NCBI GenBank assembly: GCA_016930475.1
Contig: JAFGGR010000046.1
Span: 1 to 7,138, forward strand
Direction: 5' to 3'
Length of the DNA stretch: 7,138 nucleotides
Source of the DNA: Clostridiales bacterium
GTDB lineage: Bacteria > Bacillota > Clostridia > Saccharofermentanales > Saccharofermentanaceae
The position numbers and the translations under genes were made by a program. This document shows positions 5,604-7,138 of the stretch, in pieces. Each line of letters opens with the position of its first letter. Positions within the stretch are counted from its first letter, which is position 1. The notes below the pieces were generated by a model, which was given only the letters and a program-made list of their open reading frames with translations, was not told where the DNA came from and ran no database searches.

Positions 5604-6899
5604 TCAGTCTAGCGCGATTTTCTCCTGCATGGCTTCGATCGCGGTTTGCATTTCAAAAATACGCTGGGGATTCTCGGGCAGAAAACGGTTGATTTGACCG
5701 CCGGCTTCGATCAATTCGATCGTTTTTCCATAATTGAGTTTGAGCCCGCGCAAACGTTCGACCGGAAATACTTTTTCCACCTTCTCGTAATTCCCCGAAA
5801 CAGCATTGTTCTTTCCCTTCTTCGGTTTGCCTTTTCTGAGTTCGATCCCTTCTTCGACCGGACACTGGGTCCCGGAATACTTCACCTGTCCGTTTTCGAT
5901 CCTCAAAATGCCGCTTCCCACTTCACGGAAAACGTGCTCGTCAAGCGGTAACAACAGTCGTGCGTTTTCGGTGATGAGAAAGCCGTCTTCCTTAATTCTT
6001 TGTCGCATCCGTTCCTTCTCCCATTCGACCCATTGATGCATGTCGCGGAACGCTTTATCTTCTTCACTCTCGGGACAAAAGAATCCGGTCGGTAACATGC
6101 GAACACGATTATTGCACGAAGAACAGATCAGCAGATCCTTATCACAGGTCATGACGTTGTCTTTTCCGCAGCGCGGGCAAGCGTGCGCGACGTTCTGCGC
6201 GCCGGAAGCGATCGCCTTGCTCCTGAATGCCCGGGGATGTTGTGCAAACCAATGGTATTCGCTGTAATCCAGTTGTTGCAGTAAATACTCGTGAATCTCC
6301 TGAATACTCATTTTCTTGACACGTTCGGCGGGAAGGATCGACTTGATTTCCGCCGTGATCCTCCCCCTTCGAAAACCGCTCTTGCTCCAACGGGGCCACG
6401 TCATATACGCACCGTGCGATGCCATGACGGCAATTGCACTTCCGGTCTTCTTGATCATTCTGGCGATCGCATCGTCAAAATGTTTCGACGTCCCGTCAAC
6501 CAGGCGCGTTGCTTCCGGGAAAATCCCGAGTGTTCCCCCTCGTTTCAGAACAGTCAACATCCCTTTTACCGCTTTGGAATCGGATCGGAATTGCGTCTTG
6601 GGGATCGCACCTCCCCGGGCAAAAAGCGGTCCGATGAACCGATTTCGAAAAATAAAAGTTCCGGCCACAAAATTGATCTTTCGCCCGTAAAGGACCGCCG
6701 CCATAATAATGGGATCCAAAAAAGACGGATGGTTGCCCATGCAAACCAGCGGTCCTTTCATCCGGACCGTCTCCTTGTCCCGGCGAACTTTGATACCAAA
6801 TACAAGCCGAGCAAGACTCACCACGATCCCCAGTCCGATACCGTTGTAAAGGAAAGTATTGGGCACATGTCCGAGAGCGTATTTCTTCTTTTCAGGCAT
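5604..6899 (-). CDS. PlsC-like lysophospholipid acyltransferase with C-terminal zinc ribbon
   Basis: The 431-residue protein has an N-terminal glycerophospholipid acyltransferase domain. A hydrophobic segment lies at about 16-36, then the catalytic HX4D motif as NHPSFLD (His57, Asp62), GGAIPK (96-101), FPEATR (127-132, the family's FPEGTR with Ala for Gly) and a VMASHG segment near 158. These enzymes acylate lysophosphatidic acid or related lipids at the membrane. After about residue 235 comes a region absent from ordinary PlsC (about 240 residues): a zinc ribbon CPRC...CSSC (Cys241, 244, 259, 262), a charged helix, and a strand-rich part ending in an amphipathic helix that resembles a PH-like fold (inference). 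I chose the ATG at 6899 because GGAG lies 7 bases upstream. The in-frame ATG at 6983 lacks a ribosome binding site and lies only about 10 bases from a TATAAT box, so it would be almost leaderless. The acyl acceptor cannot be assigned. Confidence 0.88.
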   Translation of the reverse strand: MPEKKKYALGHVPNTFLYNGIGLGIVVSLARLVFGIKVRRDKETVRMKGPLVCMGNHPSFLDPIIMAAVLYGRKINFVAGTFIFRNRFIGPLFARGGAIPKTQFRSDSKAVKGMLTVLKRGGTLGIFPEATRLVDGTSKHFDDAIARMIKKTGSAIAVMASHGAYMTWPRWSKSGFRRGRITAEIKSILPAERVKKMSIQEIHEYLLQQLDYSEYHWFAQHPRAFRSKAIASGAQNVAHACPRCGKDNVMTCDKDLLICSSCNNRVRMLPTGFFCPESEEDKAFRDMHQWVEWEKERMRQRIKEDGFLITENARLLLPLDEHVFREVGSGILRIENGQVKYSGTQCPVEEGIELRKGKPKKGKNNAVSGNYEKVEKVFPVERLRGLKLNYGKTIELIEAGGQINRFLPENPQRIFEMQTAIEAMQEKIALD

Positions 6900-6992
6900 A
6901 TCAAGGCTCCAATCCTGCCGAGCGACGTCAAACGCGACGCTTCTTAATCGAACATCGCCATTTGCGACATAATTTGATAACATCTATTTCGT

Positions 6993-6998
6993 ATTATA
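6993..6998 (-). promoter_or_regulatory. -10 element of the acyltransferase promoter
   Basis: A perfect TATAAT on the minus strand, with a predicted start near 6986 and thus a leader of about 87 nt to the ATG at 6899. The -35 region is poor (TGCCAA, 7020-7015, at 16 bases), so an activator or another sigma determinant may be needed. Confidence 0.5.
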
Positions 6999-7014
6999 CA
7001 GTAGAGTTCCGTCT

Positions 7015-7042
7015 TTGGCACGAGGGAGCTTATGTGTATACC
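7015..7042 (+). promoter_or_regulatory. Probable promoter of the zinc-ribbon gene
   Basis: TTGGCA (7015-7020) and TATACC (7037-7042) are 16 bases apart, with a TG just before the -10. The predicted start near 7049 leaves a short leader containing GGAGG. It overlaps the upstream region of the divergent acyltransferase promoter, so both may share control. Confidence 0.5.
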
Positions 7043-7074
7043 GACATCATGACTCTTCGGAGGTCAACACCCGG

Positions 7075-7138
7075 ATGGCAAGATACTGTTTTTACTGCGG
7101 TCGAGAACTTTCGCCCGGCGAGAAGTGCACGTGCAGAT
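7075..7138 (+). CDS. Zinc-ribbon protein, N-terminal fragment
   Basis: An ATG at 7075 opens a frame that runs off the window. GGAGG (7059-7063) lies 11 bases upstream, a little far but usable. The 21 visible residues form a compact zinc ribbon: YCFYCGREL with a CxxC knuckle (Cys5, Cys8), then SPGEKCTCR with a second CxC pair (Cys18, Cys20). N-terminal ribbons of this kind are common in Firmicutes proteins that continue into low-complexity and membrane regions, but nothing beyond the ribbon can be seen here, so no function is assigned. It is transcribed away from the acyltransferase, which has a zinc ribbon of its own. Confidence 0.75.
   Translation, partial: MARYCFYCGRELSPGEKCTCR

Noticed and set aside
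1..7138. Mobile elements, CRISPR arrays, tRNA or rRNA genes
   Set aside because: No transposase, terminal inverted repeats, spaced direct repeats or cloverleaf sequences were seen in intergenic regions.

Overview
The window (about 50% GC) looks like chromosomal DNA of an anaerobic Firmicute, most likely an uncultured member of the Clostridia. This rests on the mix of families: a YugP-type membrane zinc peptidase, a small acidic lipoprotein, a DinF/NorM-like MATE exporter, a PlsC-like acyltransferase with a zinc ribbon, a GEKC-type zinc-ribbon protein, and a phosphoglycerate kinase fused to triosephosphate isomerase. AGGAGG-like ribosome binding sites and sigma70/sigmaA-type promoters agree. 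The lineage is an inference from families, not a marker-gene result.

Layout. 1-194 (+) is the C-terminus of a PPK2-type polyphosphate kinase. A minus-strand hairpin terminator (240-267) follows. The minus strand then carries, in transcription order, a bifunctional pgk-tpi gene (3543-1597), a possible weak terminator (1544-1571), a YugP-family zinc peptidase (1508-780) and a lipoprotein gene (763-284) only 16 bases behind it. The pgk-tpi promoter (3639-3667) has near-consensus elements at 17-bp spacing and drives a leader of about 90 nt with two small hairpins.

The most interesting part is the region of about 450 bases between the divergent pgk-tpi and MATE promoters and the MATE start. A strong plus-strand promoter (3759-3787) produces a leader of about 320 nt. 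It encodes an unlisted 40-codon ORF (3855-3977) with a good ribosome binding site, ending Pro-Met-Phe-Pro-stop. Directly after its stop codon come a potential antiterminator hairpin (3980-4006) and an overlapping, mutually exclusive intrinsic terminator (4002-4030 plus a T-rich tail). Further down, a segment (4046-4053) can pair either with the terminator's 3' arm or with the translation start region of the MATE gene (4119-4126). This has the architecture of a translation-sensing attenuator with a possible second, translational layer, controlling a multidrug exporter. It is the candidate for a previously undescribed regulatory system.

The MATE gene (4117-5517, +) converges on a PlsC-like acyltransferase (6899-5604, -) across a GC-rich hairpin (5552-5581). 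The acyltransferase has a C-terminal zinc ribbon and a possible PH-like domain. Divergent promoters upstream of it (6993-7042) also serve the start of a zinc-ribbon protein (7075 onward, +), which runs off the window. The genes do not form one pathway: central glycolysis, envelope or membrane functions (peptidase, lipoprotein, acyltransferase, exporter) and polyphosphate metabolism are side by side. No mobile elements, CRISPR arrays, tRNA or rRNA genes were seen.
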